64,000 bases of DNA from Plasmodiophora brassicae (GCA_039704465.1 JASFAU010000003.1:372001-436000); one strand, 5' to 3'. Positions 13,910 through 24,680 are shown, numbered from the stretch's first letter. Numbers and translations are program-made. Notes: a model not told the origin generated them from the sequence alone.

Positions 13910-14466
13910 CTACGCTGGTTCCGTTGGTGGTGTGCTTGTAAGGATATCGAGATGGTAGATTGTGATTCGACCAAAGAAGTCACTGCTCTGGGTGAACACG
14001 ATCTTGATCCGCTCGACAGATGCCACGTCGAAAAGAAAGTCTTGTGGGCCTATACAGGAAGCAGGTCGGCAAACCAAATACTATAGACACATGGTCCCAG
14101 GTAACCGTTGCGATCCTCAGCGTCGAATTCCTTTTCGAGAGCGAAGGTGTCGGATCCGCAAGATTTCACCCAGGCCTGAAGCCTGGATCCGACGAAACCA
14201 CCCTGAAACACAATGCGGACGCCGCAAATGTCGACTGGGCGAGACATGGTCACGGTTATCGACTGCGGCAGGCCTTGATCGGAATTCCAGCACGTCTGGT
14301 CATTGCGGTCAACGAGATGCTGCTTTCCATATGACGCCGTGTCCCTGTTCAGTACAGATGACACCTGAACGCAGCCTGTTACGACTATGACGCTGGCATG
14401 ACGGAGACGCGACCGCTGGGTCGGGCTTACCTGAACGCGAACAACGGCAGACAGGGCTGACTGCAT
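13910..14466 (-). CDS. NR2C2AP/TRA16-like F5/8-C family protein
   Basis: Three exons (14466-14431, 14364-14106, 14049-13910) give 144 residues, the size of nuclear receptor 2C2-associated protein. VSSVLNRDTASYGKQHLVD, QTCWNSDQGLPQSI, RIVFQGGFVGSRLQAW, SDTFALEKEF and, in the last exon, IKIVFTQSSDFFGRITIY follow the NR2C2AP alignment through its discoidin-like beta-sandwich. The family is widely conserved in eukaryotes outside animals, so a nuclear-receptor role cannot apply here; ligand and partner are unknown. The start ATG at 14466 gives a 12-residue lead before the first intron, as in the animal protein. Confidence 0.88.
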
Positions 14467-14589
14467 GCGCACTCCGCGATGTGATGTCCAGCTTCGGACA
14501 TCTTGTGGGGATCGTGCCTCGAAGTCAGCTCACGTTGCTTCGCCATACCACAAGGTGAAGAGAGCCAGGGCACTATTGTATTATATGTT

Positions 14590-14811
14590 CTGTAACATTC
14601 CTGGGATGAAATATAGGCGACGCCCGAGTAGCTTGGGAATATACCACAACCGGAGGAGAGGCATGTGTTGGGTATCGACTCGACGGACACGATCTTGGAG
14701 GATAGAGTGGAAATAGTGCAACACGTAGACGCCGCAGTTGTGACCGTCACGTTGCTTCTCGGCGAAATCTCCCAGGCTCGTGCATGTCTTCGTGAACGGT
14801 TTCACAACCAC
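14590..14811 (-). pseudogene. Ulp1-like cysteine protease fragment (transposon-derived?)
   Basis: The minus strand reads EKQRDGHNCGVYVLHYFHSIL. This resembles the C-terminal catalytic segment of Ulp1/C48 proteases, where the Cys of DCGVF is the nucleophile. No catalytic His/Asp part is recognisable upstream and the frame is soon broken, so this looks like a relic. Many MULE-type DNA transposons carry captured Ulp1 genes. On the opposite strand at 14800-14830 the peptide HNHIVEL recurs at 20360, which supports a transposon origin. Confidence 0.4.
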
Positions 14812-15024
14812 ATTGTGGAGCTATCATCAGGCCACGCGTACTACAATTACAAAGATCCGGACAAGAAGTGTTAGATGCCAACCTCCTTATTTAGCACGGA
14901 ACGTTCCAGGTTCCCGGGAATGTTCTTGATGTCGTCCGCCCGGGGTTTGCTCGGCTACCGGATCGGGGAAATAAACAGATCATTTCAGCCGCACTGACGC
15001 GAGTTCGTTGGTTCCCAAGAGGTT

Positions 15025-15254
15025 ATGGGCCCAGTGACGACCAGCGATAACCCACCACCATCTCGCTACGACATTGTAGTCGACAGCGGCGCAACTAAAC
15101 ATGTTGCAGGAAATCGTTATTGGTTCCAGGAATATGAACCCACTAACGGTGAAGCCGTGTCAGCTGCCAACAATGAAAACATGTCCGTCTCAGGGAAGGG
15201 TATAATCCTGTTAGTCCTCCAGCACTCTAGCAAAGCACCACCCACCTTCATGGT
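15025..15254 (+). pseudogene. Ty1/copia retrotransposon fragment (protease region), left part
   Basis: The reading frame holds IVVDSGATKHVAGNRYWF followed by MSVSGKGIILLVLQ. This is the copia-type aspartic protease active site (DSGAT) and the downstream GKG segment. It is interrupted at 15254 by insertion of the gypsy element; the sequence resumes at 19892. No reverse transcriptase or integrase of this element is present in the window, so it is an isolated fragment. Confidence 0.75.
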
Positions 15255-15468
15255 TGTAGTCCCGTGTCTGCAGACTCTTGACGGCACGTAATGACACAGA
15301 AACAGAATCCCGTTTATCGATCGCATCGTCACGACGACGGCAGCCTCGCCACGTCATCGTGCTAAATCGGGGCACGCAGTTTGTCTAAATATAGTCCAGG
15401 ACCGTCAGGTCAGGTGGCAGCACGTTGATGTAGGGAACGAGACGCTATAAATAGAGCCCCGCTCTACA
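15255..15468 (-). repeat. LTR (3' LTR of the gypsy element)
   Basis: 214 bases, TG...CA termini, identical as read to 19678-19891. On the plus strand it carries TATAAATAG about 20 bases from its right end. Confidence 0.95.
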
Positions 15469-15480
15469 CTGCCTTTCTCC
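15469..15480 (-). other. Polypurine tract of the gypsy element
   Basis: The minus strand reads GGAGAAAGGCAG directly before the 3' LTR, the expected primer site for plus-strand synthesis during reverse transcription. Confidence 0.7.
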
Positions 15481-16191
15481 AAACTCGTGACCGGAATCAT
15501 CGTGAGCACGTAGTACGTAGATGGTGAAGTTGACAAAAGGTAGTGTGAGACTCGGAATCACCCAATACTCACGAAAAACCACCTTGTAACCCCATGGGAA
15601 AAATCGGTGGAAAATCCATTTACGGACACCCTTGCCACCAAACACCATCGGTGCAACGAAGACATCAGCGATGGTGCGCTCGACCCACATAGGTGGAGCC
15701 CGGTCCATATACATCTGAAAAGTATCATTCACCTAACTCAGCGGCCGACCCACATAGGTGGACCCCCAGCGCAACAGAGTCTCGATAGCCAGTACGCCCT
15801 GACCAGAGTCAACTGCGGTGAAGAGGAACTTAACAGACGCTGCCGACTGCCTCGTGATCGTAACGTATCAATGAGGTCACCGTCATGACCCATCGAGGAA
15901 CGTATTGGCCTCTCATAGGAGTGCCATAAACCATAGTCGCATGACGTCCATGACAACCAGGTTAACTGATCCCATGACGTCCATGAAAATCAGTGAAGCG
16001 GGTCCCAACGTTTTGAGTACCCGGTCCTCAGCTATAGAAGACCATGATCCAGATCATCTTCGTAACGTTCACCATGAACCGATACGGTGGCGTCGTCCGT
16101 GATTAGGTCCCGACGCAACGTAGGAAGCGTATACGATTGTTGATTCCTACGAACCCAACAACCGTAAATCATGGATACCTTGCACCCATAC

Positions 16192-19100
16192 CTAATGTTT
16201 TGTTCGTCGCTTCCGTTGCGCTTGTCGCTTCCCCGTATTCGTACGCTTTTGCATCGGCGCCATTTCTCGTAACGCCTCCGCTTGCGGATGATCATCTCCG
16301 AGACGTCGTATAAGCTTCTGGACTAGTTCGGGAACATCTTCGTAGATGACACGAGCAGGTTCCCACGTTGCTTCCGCCTCGTCGAATCCAGACCATAGAA
16401 CCTTGATCTGAAGTTCTTGCGTTTCTCGATCCACTCGACAGTCCAGTAGATCGTCCACCAACAGCTGGTTATCAGCGTGCTGGAGATGACGCTTGAGATC
16501 GACGGTCATGTTCAGATCGGCGTCAGCGTATCGTCGAATTCGTTGTGAGTGTGCGTTGAAGTGTCGTTCAGTGAGCGGGTCTTCCAGCTCGTACACTTGA
16601 TCGTTGATCATCTTGACGACTCGATATGGGCCTCGCCACTGGGCTATCAACTTCTGAGCAGGACCCGGTACCGGTTTTGCGTTGAGCACGTAGTCGCCAA
16701 CGATGAACGATTCGTAGTGGCTCTTGTTCAGGCGTCGTCGCTGTTGTCGCACATTAGACGCATGCCGTTGTGCCTTTGCTTCATCAACGGCCTTGTGAAT
16801 CTCGTCGAGGACCTCTTGTAACATCGGCACATACTTGGCAAATCCTTCAGGTGGTATGCGTCGCCATTGTCTCTCCTTCGGATCCCAGATCTGGTCGAGC
16901 GGGCTTTCTGGCGAACGCCCCGTGACGACAGTGATCGGCGCGTAACCGTTGAGACGTCGACTTGGCGTGTGATTAATGACGTGCTGAACGACTGGACACA
17001 AGTACGGCCAGTTGTGCGTCGTAATCTGGGCCTCGTTCAGGATCGAACGCATGACGTTGAGCACAGTGCGGTTTGCGCGCTCCACCGTGCCATTGGCCCA
17101 TGGACAGTATGCAGTCGTGATGTGATGCTGAACATCTCGTAACCTGGTAAGCTCCTCCATGATTTCCGCCGTGAAGTGTGAACCACCGTCCGTGACCAGG
17201 TACTCAGGCGTCGCGAAATCAGCAATCCACTGATTCAGAGCTTCCGTGGCAACACGACTTGTCGCCTCAGCTGATGGGATCAGGCGTACGTAGCCGCTGA
17301 AGTCGTCCTTCAGGAGCAGGATGTACTTGTACTGGTGGTCCGTGCCCCTGACTGGCTCCACGTAGAGGTAATCCATGGTGAGCACGTCGAACGGCTTGTG
17401 GCCATGCAACGCTTCACCAAGTGGTCTTGGAACTTTCTTACCACCGCGTGTCGTAATGCAATGCAGACATTGCTGGCACATCGCTTGAATGTCCTGACTG
17501 ATCTTCTTCCAGACGAAGCGCTCCATGATCATCTGCTTGGTTACGTCGTACGCACGATGACCAGCGCTCGCGCAATGACCAATAATCAGGATCCGTAGTC
17601 GTAGACTCTTGCAGTCCAGATGGCATGGGATGAGAACAGCTTTGTCCTCGTTCTTCCACAAACGATCAGCATCGTCGAAGTAGACGCCATTGTCAATCTT
17701 CTCGTCCCGTGACAGTAGTCGTTGTGCATCGCGAATCTCCGTCTCCGTCGGCCAGCTAAACTCAGGATGCTGTCGAGGAGTGACTCGCAAGTCGTCAAGC
17801 TCCATGATGCGTGCTGCTCGACATGACAAGGCGATACGACCGGCGCCCCATCTTGTCAGCAGGTCAGCCCAGACGTTGTCCTCTCCGGCGATGCTCTTCG
17901 TCTGGTAGCGGAACCCCTGCAGGTGCAACGCCCAACGTTCCAGCTTCTGGGCGGTGTGCTTCTTCATTTCGGAGTCCTGACTGAAAATGAACGTCAGATT
18001 GCGATGATCGGTATAGAGTAGGAACTCTCGTGATGTCTGAAGCAGGAAGTCCCCGCGTTCCGTAGCGTAGATGATCGCGGCCGCCTCCTTCTCGGGCGTA
18101 GACCATCGTAGTTCTGAACCAGCGAAGCGTTTGCCATAGAACGCGAGAGGTTCGTGACGTTGATCGCAAACAGGCAGGTCGATATCCTCCAACGGGATCT
18201 GCGTGATGACAGCTGCCCATGCCGTTTCACTTGCGTCGGTGAATAGGCATGTCTGGTAGTTCGACTTCGGGTAGGCCAGCTGAACGTGTTGAATCAGGGC
18301 GAACCGTATGTCCGTAAATGACTTGTTGTGCTGGTCACTCCAACCCAACGCGTCAAGCGTGATCGATGATGGCGTTGCGGATCGAATACGCTTCAACTCG
18401 TCATTGGCCCGATCGATAATGTCTTGTAGTGGACGGATGATACATGGATAGCCGGGTATGTGAGTACGCATCCAGTTGGCCGCCCATAGGAACTGCTGCA
18501 ACTCCTTGACAGTTCGCGGACGCGACATGGTCGTAAGCGCTTCGATACGTTCTGGGTCGTGTCGTACACCATCACGTGAGTAGATTCGCCCGCACCACTT
18601 CAGTTCACGAGCGAATAACGTGCACTTGCCCGAATTCAGTTTCACATTGCGTTCACGACATCTCTCAAGAACCCGCGTCAGCTGATGTAGCAGGTCATCC
18701 TCTGACTTTGCGAATCCAAGGAGGTCGTCGATCCATATCAGCAAATTGTCCTTCATGTCGTCGAAGATCGCTGCCATCCGAGCATGAAATTGAATTGCCG
18801 AGTTCATGCCTCCTTGAATACTCCTCGTAGGCGTATAGACAGCGTCGTCCGTCATGAAGCTGAACATTTCTTGGCATTCCTTTGCCAACGGCATTAGCCA
18901 GAAGCCTTTGAACGCGTCGATCGTGAAGAAGCATGTCATGCCAGCAAGCTTGCGCGTGACCGCCTCCACGTTAGGCATCGGCCAGGCGGTGGGGACACAC
19001 CGCGCGTTGACCTGGCGTAGGTCGACACATAGACGGTAGCCGTCGCCCTTCGGTTTCTTTACGACTAAGACGGGACTTGCCCAACGAGAGTTCATGTTCA

Positions 19101-19490
19101 CGTAGATGAGACCGTTCTCCTTGAGCATTTTGACCATATCGTCAAGGAATTCCTTCTGCTTCGGGTTGTAGAACCGCGGCTTGCACCGGTAAGCGTGACA
19201 TCCGGCTTCCGCTGCGTTACCATCGGTTCGACATCGACAGGCTTATCTTGCCCCAGCCGCGTACGGAATTCGTTCAGGTGTCGTCGCAATATCAGACGTA
19301 GTCGAGCAACTCCATGTCGGGACATTCCGTTTTCCTTGCCCTCTGCGGAAGTGATGTCTCGTGGCTGGACGTCGCGAAATGTGGCATCATTCAACTGGTC
19401 AGCGATATGGCCAGGTATGATATTTCCACCACGACAGCCCGAATCCAGTTCGTAGGGAACGCGCATGCCTTCCAGCACTACCCGTTGCAA
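16192..19490 (-). pseudogene. gypsy pol: protease, reverse transcriptase, RNase H, integrase, chromodomain (frame-broken)
   Basis: A retropepsin-like start (ELDSGCRGGNIIP near 19450) leads into reverse transcriptase with WASPVLVVKKPKGDGYRLCV and the catalytic box IWIDDLLGFA (about 18680). RNase H follows (LFTDASETAWAAV, LLYTDHRNLTFIF). The integrase has an H2C2 zinc finger (about 17560-17460) and a DDE core (TMDYLYVEP, YLVTDGGSHF, NGTVERANRT). The C-terminus (QIKVLWSGFDEAEATWEPA, about 16400) is a chromodomain, which places the element among chromoviruses. The 981-residue frame from RT to chromodomain is open. The protease frame and the RT frame are offset by one near 19190, so a full polyprotein is not readable without frameshifting. 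No gag lies upstream. Confidence 0.88.
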
Positions 19491-19612
19491 ATCGTCCTCA
19501 GTCCCAGTGTACCCGTCAGTCTTCTGGACCGTTCGCGCCTTGCGACTGAGATGCCATGACGTTGTAAACAGTTGCGACGCTCCGCCGCGCGTTAACGTGT
19601 AACGTGTACGTG

Positions 19613-19650
19613 TGGTTGGACGTAGTGGTTGGACGTAGTGGTTGGACGTA
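19613..19650. repeat. Three 13-base tandem repeats in the gypsy leader
   Basis: TGGTTGGACGTAG is repeated about three times just inside the 5' LTR, where a leader/packaging region would lie. Function unknown. Confidence 0.7.
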
Positions 19651-19677
19651 TACGTAGGGGTGGGACGTAGTGCGCAC

Positions 19678-19891
19678 TGTAGTCCCGTGTCTGCAGACTC
19701 TTGACGGCACGTAATGACACAGAAACAGAATCCCGTTTATCGATCGCATCGTCACGACGACGGCAGCCTCGCCACGTCATCGTGCTAAATCGGGGCACGC
19801 AGTTTGTCTAAATATAGTCCAGGACCGTCAGGTCAGGTGGCAGCACGTTGATGTAGGGAACGAGACGCTATAAATAGAGCCCCGCTCTACA
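19678..19891 (-). repeat. LTR (5' LTR of the gypsy element)
   Basis: 214 bases with TG...CA ends, identical as read to the left LTR, implying a very recent insertion. Flanked on the right by TGGT, matching the left flank. Confidence 0.95.
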
Positions 19892-20284
19892 TGGTTCTCA
19901 ACAACGCGTGGCACGTATACCTGCGTTGGGAGACCAGGTGTACTTCTCAGTCAGCGCAGCTGCTGACAAAGGCATACAGACACTATTTGACGATACAAAT
20001 GTATATTTGTTTCGTAAGTCTGATGGACGGATACTGGCTTTGTCAGCAGCTGCGCTGACTGAGAAGTACACCTGGTCTCCCAACGCAGGTACGTGCCACG
20101 CGTTGTTGAGAACCATGAAGGTGGGTGGTGCTTTGCTAGAGTGCTGGAGGACTAACAGGATTATACCCTTCCCTGAGACGGACATGTTTTCATTTTTGGC
20201 AGCTGACACGGCTTCACCGTTGGTGGGTTCATATTGTTGAACCAATAACGATTTCCTGCAACATGTTTAGTTGCGCCGCTGTCA
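19892..20284. repeat. Inverted duplication of the copia fragment around a 64-base spacer
   Basis: 19892-19972 continues the copia fragment broken at 15254 (NNAWHV, LGDQVYFSVSAAADKG). After a spacer (19973-20036) the bases 20037-20284 repeat the whole fragment in reverse orientation, including the DSGATKHVAGNRYWF protease site on the minus strand. Before the gypsy insertion the locus was therefore a head-to-head palindrome with arms of about 250 bases. A few differences between arms (for example a 2-base indel at the CACGTATACC word) show it is not brand new. Confidence 0.88.
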
Positions 20285-20454
20285 ACATTCCGTTCACGTT
20301 CGATACCAAACAACGGAGATACGTGGTGAAAGACGCCAAGTTCTGTCTCGTCCACAACCACATTGTGGAGCTCCCGTCGCCGTCATCGGACGGGAGCTGG
20401 ATCGTTTCGATTGTTGACCGGTGCGCGCTGTCTTCCAGTGCGTCTATGTCGTAG
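20263..20454 (+). pseudogene. FLYWCH/FAR1-like zinc-finger fragment, MULE-type
   Basis: The plus strand reads SCAAVNIPFTF, RRYVVKDAKFCLVHNHIVELP. This is the spacing of the Cys...HNH zinc-binding motif that precedes MULE-type transposases. It overlaps the end of the inverted copia copy, so its true limits are unclear. The same HNHIVEL word lies at about 14805. Confidence 0.4.
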
Positions 20455-20965
20455 GGATCGTCTATGTCGCAAGGATCCATCGCCGAAACATCAACGTCCG
20501 AGCCTCCAACGCTCAGGTGGCTCGCAAGCTGCGCCGCCGAGATGGGGCACGCCAGAAACCACTCTACTCCGCAGCCCGTTGAAAGGGTTCATTGACCGCT
20601 GCCGTGCGCCGTCAAGCGAGACGATAAACAATTTCCCTCCTGTTCGTGACAACAGGCGACCCTCGGTTCAACAGTCGTTGCTCCCAGCAACATAAGTTGA
20701 CAAACGTCACCTGTGCTGATTCGATCGTCCATCAACAACGAATGGCCAGCCGTGAGATGCCCGATTAGGCATGACTCATGAGGGACAAGTACGTTGGTGC
20801 ATCACCCTGTTCAGTGAACCCGCAGGCCCAGGAACTAATGCCGGGCAAAGGTCGTGAACAGACCCGCAGAGCCTGGTTCAATATATGTCGAAGTACCAGG
20901 GTTGTTACGGGCGATCTGTCGTGAAACAGATCCCAAACCAACCGTCAAAGACAGTGTATAACGAA
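20455..20965. other. Region without recognised gene
   Basis: No frame with family resemblance. The stretch 20790-20940 contains repeated words such as GTGAACCCGCAGG and GTGAACAGACCCGCAGAG, GTGAAACAGATCCC, suggesting degenerate repeats of unknown origin. Confidence 0.35.
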
Positions 20966-21250
20966 TCATTGGGGTAGCGACGACATAAACTTGGTCTTAT
21001 ACTGTACGCCAACGTTGATCCAAGACAGGAAAACGAACGCGTCGCCAGGCGTCATGTCGAACTCAGCGGCGAACCCGTCGGCTGTAATGGACGTCGACCC
21101 GTCCGAGCGCGGCTGCGTCAGGAAATCGGCAATTCTCCCACTCATCTCCTCCGTATGGAGCTCGTACTTCTTCACAACCTCGTCGAACATCTCCTTGTGA
21201 CGCGCAAACGACGCCGCGTCTTCGTCGTGGACCTCATCCCGGGACGACAT
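20966..21250 (-). CDS. Small conserved-looking acidic protein
   Basis: Single-exon gene of 94 residues with a true ATG. The sequence is rich in charged helices in its first half (HKEMFDEVVKKYELHTEEM). It then has IADFLTQPRSDGSTSITAD, FAAEFDMTPGDAFVFLSWI and NVGVQYKTKFM. The pattern of a short helical unit, a DGS(T) turn and an EEA/GDA-type helix ending FLSWINVGV looks like a globular domain under selection, but I do not recognise the family. No signal peptide or membrane segment. Confidence 0.6.
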   Translation of the reverse strand: MSSRDEVHDEDAASFARHKEMFDEVVKKYELHTEEMSGRIADFLTQPRSDGSTSITADGFAAEFDMTPGDAFVFLSWINVGVQYKTKFMSSLPQ

Positions 21251-21915
21251 GTCTGCTTGTGACGACCACGCAGCAAGCAGCCACGCACCTCAGAAACTGC
21301 GGGCGCGCAGTGGACCAGTGGTACAATGGATCACACGACCTTCTACTTTGTATTCTACTGCTTGAAAGGAGTCGCGCTGGCGCAGCATCCGTCGTTTGCT
21401 GAATGGCCACAAGGAAGAGTCAAGTACTTAATACCTCCCGAGTACGTTGCGCACGAGACGACTTAATTGCTACAACGGGCAGCATGGATCGCGGCACAAC
21501 CGCTTCATATGCGCGAAGAACGTGTAGTGCAGCCACCACAGCGTCTCGACCTCGATGCGCTGAAAGGCGCAACGATCGAAGAAGGGCGCCGCTCCCCGGA
21601 GCACCCTTCGTTTCCCTGTGCGCATAAATACCGCCCTGGCGCCAAACCAAGTTACCGCGACGGGTTGGCTGCAGGACAACTCGCAGCGACTACCGCTTCG
21701 CTCCTCTGTGTGCGTGTGTGTGTGTGTACGTAATACTGGGTGATCAGCACGTTCATGCAACGGCAAAGTGCGTCGCCAACACCTGCGTGACGGCTGTTTT
21801 TTGCCGGCAGGGTCGAGAGCGATTTCCGACGTGGGCCAAGTCGTCTCCCGCGTACCGTCCGCTGGCACTGACCAGCGACTAAGGAAGCCGGTGGCCGCCG
21901 TGTGAGCGGGTGCAT
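21251..21915. other. Intergenic region with (GT)n microsatellite and a short unassigned ORF
   Basis: Lies between two divergent genes. At 21330-21467 the plus strand has a short ATG-started frame of 45 codons containing YFVFYCLKGVALAQHPSF that looks protein-like but matches nothing I know. A GT-dinucleotide run occupies about 21705-21728. No splice continuation of the short frame is convincing. Confidence 0.4.
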
Positions 21916-24541
21916 ATGGACAAGGTCGCCCCCGCGACCGATCCCGCAATGCTGCCTGCCGAGCGGGCTCGTATCGCCTTCTTGCTGGGAAAGCGGCCGG
22001 CTGGAACGGCGCACGGTGATGCCCAGCAAAGGAAACGGAGGCGGAGATGGCTGTCCAGAGATCGTGTCGGATCAGCACCGCCGATACCAGAGCCAGTCGT
22101 TTTCGGGCCTAGCAGTCGTCCACCGCGACCTCAACGGGCTGTTGCAACGATTGACGACCTGATCCCGAAGGACCCCAGGGCCATGTTTACGCCGGTCAAT
22201 CTGTACCGATATTTGAAACATTCTCGCGATACCATAACCAGACGCCTTATTGCTCAAGAGAAGGTGGGGAATGGGGTTTGCCCGTGCGGACCGACCAATG
22301 CTGACCTGCAGGCAGAATCGAGATGAGAGCATGCAAGGTGAACCTTCACTGCGAAAGCAGCTGTACGATGAAATGCTGAAGCTCAGCTTTCCCAAGGCTG
22401 ACAAGAGTCAGTCACTGCTTCGCTGGCGACTGTTTCCCCGTCTGATTGCTCGTCGGTAGACATTCGAATGTACTTTCGAGGTGGGTGCGCGATCGAGAAG
22501 CTCACCGACTTCAAGCCGGCGACCGCTCTGCACTTGTTTCAGAAAGGGTTCTCCCTCGGCACGGAATCGACCCAGTGGCACGAGTACAATCGGCACTCGA
22601 AAGTAAGTGGCACGCGTGCACCGTTGTTGCGGAAGACGTGTTGCTGATAGGTTGCACGTGCAGCAATTTCTTACTGCAATCGACAACGGTATCTTGCCCC
22701 CTTACATATCAGAGCTGTTGCGGCACGCGAAGACGTGGTCGTTCTACGATGGGTATCTCATTCTGGAACTTGTCGATTACAGAGAAATGTCGGAATTCAA
22801 CCCACAGCCGACCGTGAAGCGCGTCCTCTTGAAGCCGACCGCGGAAACCGTCAGCGGTGATGTCGACCGACTCTGCGATATCAAGCTTTTGAACAAGGTT
22901 GACGAGTCTGAGCTTGATGATCTCAAAATCGGTCTGGACATGAGGATTCTGAGAGCAAACGCGCCGCGCATCTGTCTCGATCCCAGCATCAGAGTACTGC
23001 AGGTGGCGAGCATCATGAACTATAACCTGAACCAGCACAATGCCGCCCGTTTGTCCACGGAACAGATCGCGCGCTGCATGGCGAAGAGGGAGCGACGGGA
23101 TGAACTCCTGCAGAACGGCATCCCAAACATCGAGGCAGCATCGTCGAAGGCCTTCCAGTGGGATGGTTTCAAATGTCGTCCAGGAGCCCGTCCCCTCACT
23201 CCCGCTGCTGAGACGCTGCTCCGTTGCGCTACGTTCGCTTATCATACGCCAGCGGGTGCCTGCGCCCACGCTCGAAACACGCTAGCGAACGATCCGCTTG
23301 CTCGCAGTACGCTGTTCAGCCCCAATATGCCACCTGATGTTGCAGTAGGTCCACCGGCAACCCTACCATGCGACGATCTAACGTCCACATCTCCAACAGG
23401 CCGCTGTTAGCGGTGGGGCGACACGATTGACGATTCAGTCCAAGGCAAAGTTGCACACACCAAATGCCCGCCATGTCAATGTCTCTGTGCCCAGGCCCGG
23501 CGATGTTCGGTCGCTGCGGTTCTTCGCACAAAGAAGTCGGCGGCTCCATTGCCTGTTCCATTTGAGATTTCACTGATCATGCTCGGCAGATATGCGACAA
23601 ATGCACGACCTCTTCATATTCTCTCGACCTTGTCGTCTTGGTGTACCCGATCCGCCTGTCAGCTCTGGAACATACGAAGGCATATTGAAGATCACGTCCG
23701 AAGGCGATAAGAAGCCCGACATTCTCAGGTTTGCTGTTCCGCTCATCGTGCCAGCCGTTTCCCATTATACCTGTTAGGTTCAACATTGGCAACTACGAGA
23801 TGACGGCAAAGTTTGTCTCCGCGTATATCACTCAATCGCAGCGTGAAGGGCGGATAATGCTCCATGACAAGGACCCGACAAATCCAACCCCACCGCAGCA
23901 CAATCGCGTGCTGACGTTGCCGGGACAGGAGTCTCATGGACAATCCTGGGCCAGAAATGGGCCGGTTAAGCATGAAGCCGGTGCACCGTCCGCACCCGCG
24001 AAGACACGACATCCGGCAGCGAATGTCAGTGCAACGTATCGTAACTGAGGCCTGGGGGTGAATGATTGCCTTCACTCAGTCTCCCGCTGTATGGCCTGTT
24101 GGTGCTGGACCGCGCTCGTCACAATCGTATCCACCAACCCCAACAGGAGCACCAACTGCCTCTCACCAGCAAAGCCCACCTGTCCCGATCCATGCTCAAG
24201 TCCATCAAACGCCGTCCAACACTGTTGTGTCTTCGTCGCCCCAGCACGCAATCGCAAACTTTGCTGGTCATCAACAAATGCCTGGAAACGCTCCCCACGC
24301 TCCTGATTTAATCGAGGTAAGCATTCACGTTCGTTGTCGAGTGCCGTAATCTTAAGCCGTTGTTCAGTCGACGCTGCTGCAAGCTCGAATTCATTTGCAA
24401 GGGCAGAACCCTGCGTTGCCGCCTCAGTCTCCTCCGCCGGCCAGTCCATCATGGATTGCCAAATCCGTATCACAGCGCCAACGCCCTGTTGTCGCGTCAA
24501 CGAGGGCGCCAGCCCGGCCTCCTCAACGATTGCCTCCTTAA
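21916..24541 (+). CDS. SPT20-like SAGA complex subunit
   Basis: Scaffold subunit of the SAGA histone acetyltransferase complex (yeast Spt20, human SUPT20H/p38IP). Nine exons (21916-22263, 22316-22406, 22460-22602, 22664-23344, 23400-23535, 23590-23728, 23778-24024, 24080-24316, 24368-24541) join in phase to 731 residues. After a basic, disordered start comes the SEP-like core: LHLFQKGFSLGTESTQWHEY, GILPPYISELLRHAKTWSFY, DGYLILELVDYRE, VKRVLLKPTAETV, ANAPRICLDPSIRVLQV. A second conserved block reads ILRFNIGNYEMTAKFVSAY. The last two exons are rich in proline, serine and glutamine, typical of Spt20 tails. All introns are 49-61 bases. The exon junctions around 23400-23600 are inferred mainly from phase. 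Confidence 0.82.
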
Positions 24542-24680
24542 CATCACGTCCGGCTAATATATAATTATCGTCCGTTGGCTCACTTCTCCCGCATGTTTAC
24601 AACCCGCGCGTCAGCGAGAATGTGTGCTGCAACGACGACAGGCGACAGGTGTCCTCAAGAGAGTACTTAGGTTTACAATA

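Larger units (their letters stand above)
15255..19891 (-). mobile_element. Ty3/gypsy chromovirus-type LTR retrotransposon
   Basis: A 4,637-base element bounded by two identical 214-base LTRs (15255-15468 and 19678-19891) that start TG and end CA. The coding strand is minus, so the 5' LTR is the right one. A polypurine tract (GGAGAAAGGCAG on the minus strand, 15469-15480) abuts the left LTR as expected. The four-base word TGGT flanks both ends, a probable target-site duplication. The interrupted target can be read uninterrupted in the inverted copy at 20037-20284. I see pol but no gag, and no canonical TGG-type primer-binding site next to the 5' LTR. The 15481-16191 part between pol and the 3' LTR holds no recognisable gene. 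Confidence 0.93.

Noticed and set aside
19613..19650. CRISPR-like short repeats
   Set aside because: Contiguous 13-base tandem units without spacers, in a eukaryotic retrotransposon leader.
20780..20930. Possible tRNA or structured RNA (GGTTCAAT-like word with inverted segments)
   Set aside because: No A box, no acceptor stem pairing that I could build; better explained as degenerate repeats.
21470..22078. Minus-strand 202-codon frame containing ETLWWLHYTFFAHMKRL
   Set aside because: Runs through a GT microsatellite (His-Thr repeats) and antisense to the SPT20 start; no homologue recognised and no credible start.
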